Source of the DNA: Planctomycetes bacterium RBG_16_41_13
Lineage (GTDB): Bacteria; Planctomycetota; Brocadiia; Brocadiales; Brocadiaceae
Length of the DNA stretch: 6,283 nt
Assembly (NCBI GenBank): GCA_001828295.1
Contig: MHYI01000170.1
Location: 1-6,283 of the forward strand
Direction of reading: 5' to 3'
Shown: positions 6,161 through 6,283 of the stretch, piece by piece
Numbering within the stretch: position 1 is the stretch's first letter
Layout: every line of letters starts with the position of its first letter
Made by a program: the position numbers and the translations under genes
The notes under the pieces: model-generated
What the model was told of the DNA's origin: nothing
The model's database searches: none
Seen by the model: the letters and a program-made list of their open reading frames with translations, nothing else

Positions 6161-6209
6161 AGGGGAATTTGATAAGTCCTCTCTATCAAGAGGAGATTAG
6201 GGGTGTGTT
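6161..6209. repeat. Hairpin-bearing intergenic element with two exclusive stems
   Basis: TCCTCT (6177-6182) pairs with AGAGGA (6189-6194) around a six-base loop. Alternatively TTGATA (6169-6174) pairs with TATCAA (6184-6189). The two stems cross and share A6189, so they cannot form together. AGGGG flanks the hairpins on both sides (6161-6165 and 6199-6203). From memory, the pattern of a CCTCT/AGAGG hairpin followed by GATTAGGGGTGTGTT resembles a dispersed intergenic repeat of several bacterial phyla. No T-run follows, so it is not a standard terminator. Confidence 0.4.
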
Positions 6210-6258
6210 ATAAATTACGCTGAATAGTTACAATTTATTTATCATTTGCTCTGCTAAT

Positions 6259-6264
6259 AGGAGG
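6259..6264 (+). promoter_or_regulatory. Shine-Dalgarno-like sequence near the right edge
   Basis: AGGAGG at 6259-6264 is followed by TTG 6270, but that frame stops after three codons (TAA 6279). A second purine-rich site, GAAGG (6272-6276), lies seven bases before the window edge. It is possible that the next gene starts just beyond 6283; nothing inside the window proves it. Confidence 0.2.
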
Positions 6265-6283
6265 CGGGATTGAAGGTATAAAA

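Larger units (their letters stand above)
5926..6283. other. Gene-free region with degenerate repeats
   Basis: No open frame in either direction here has convincing length, start or ribosome binding site; the candidates I read stop within about 20 codons. The region is strongly A/T-rich and contains the CACAGATT nonamers, an imperfect 19-base tandem repeat, the palindrome TTACGTAA (6055-6062) and a hairpin-bearing element, each listed separately. No tRNA-like or T-tailed terminator structure was seen behind gene 3. Confidence 0.6.

Overview
The window looks like chromosomal DNA of an AT-rich bacterium (roughly 40-45% GC by eye). Its three complete genes all read rightward, separated by intergenic gaps rich in short degenerate repeats. 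The protein style (Lys/Ile/Asn-rich, Gram-negative AsmA-type envelope protein, fused ADP-forming acetyl-CoA synthetase) and the type of intergenic repeats recall anammox planctomycetes of the Brocadia/Kuenenia group. That placement is an inference from general resemblance. No marker gene in the window proves it.

Layout. Positions 1-92 appear to hold the tail of an upstream gene. It is linked to the first full gene by two successive ATGA stop/start overlaps around a 7-codon mini-ORF. Gene 1 (109-2439) is a membrane-anchored AsmA-like protein of 776 residues, with an internal repeat of exactly 120 residues and a typical AsmA-family C-terminus. A 129-bp gap follows, holding a bulged hairpin that starts in the stop codon and six tandem heptamers. 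Gene 2 (best start 2569, ending 4689) is a 706-residue ADP-forming acyl/acetyl-CoA synthetase with alpha and beta parts fused. A 165-bp gap contains an 80-bp REP-like palindromic element directly behind gene 2, then an AT-rich stretch and a strong ribosome binding site. Gene 3 (4855-5925) is a BioD-like/DRTGG protein of the kind annotated 'phosphotransacetylase family', but it lacks the phosphotransacetylase catalytic domain. The last 358 bp (5926-6283) hold no convincing gene, only degenerate repeats and hairpins.

How the genes may work together. Gene 2 would interconvert acyl-CoA + ADP + Pi and acyl acid + ATP + CoA, giving substrate-level ATP from acetyl-CoA or activating acetate. Gene 3 sits next to it on the same strand and belongs to a family whose name and domain history tie it to acetyl-CoA/acetyl-phosphate metabolism. 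It has lost residues needed for BioD-type nucleotide chemistry, so a regulatory or sensing role is plausible but unproven. Gene 1 is an envelope protein, possibly a bridge-like lipid carrier, and has no visible metabolic link to the other two.

I found no CRISPR array, transposase, phage gene, toxin-antitoxin pair or defence system. The most notable points are the degenerate nucleotide site of the gene 3 protein beside an ACD enzyme, the exact 120-residue repeat in gene 1, the relay of stop/start overlaps before gene 1, and several kinds of intergenic repeat in a short stretch.
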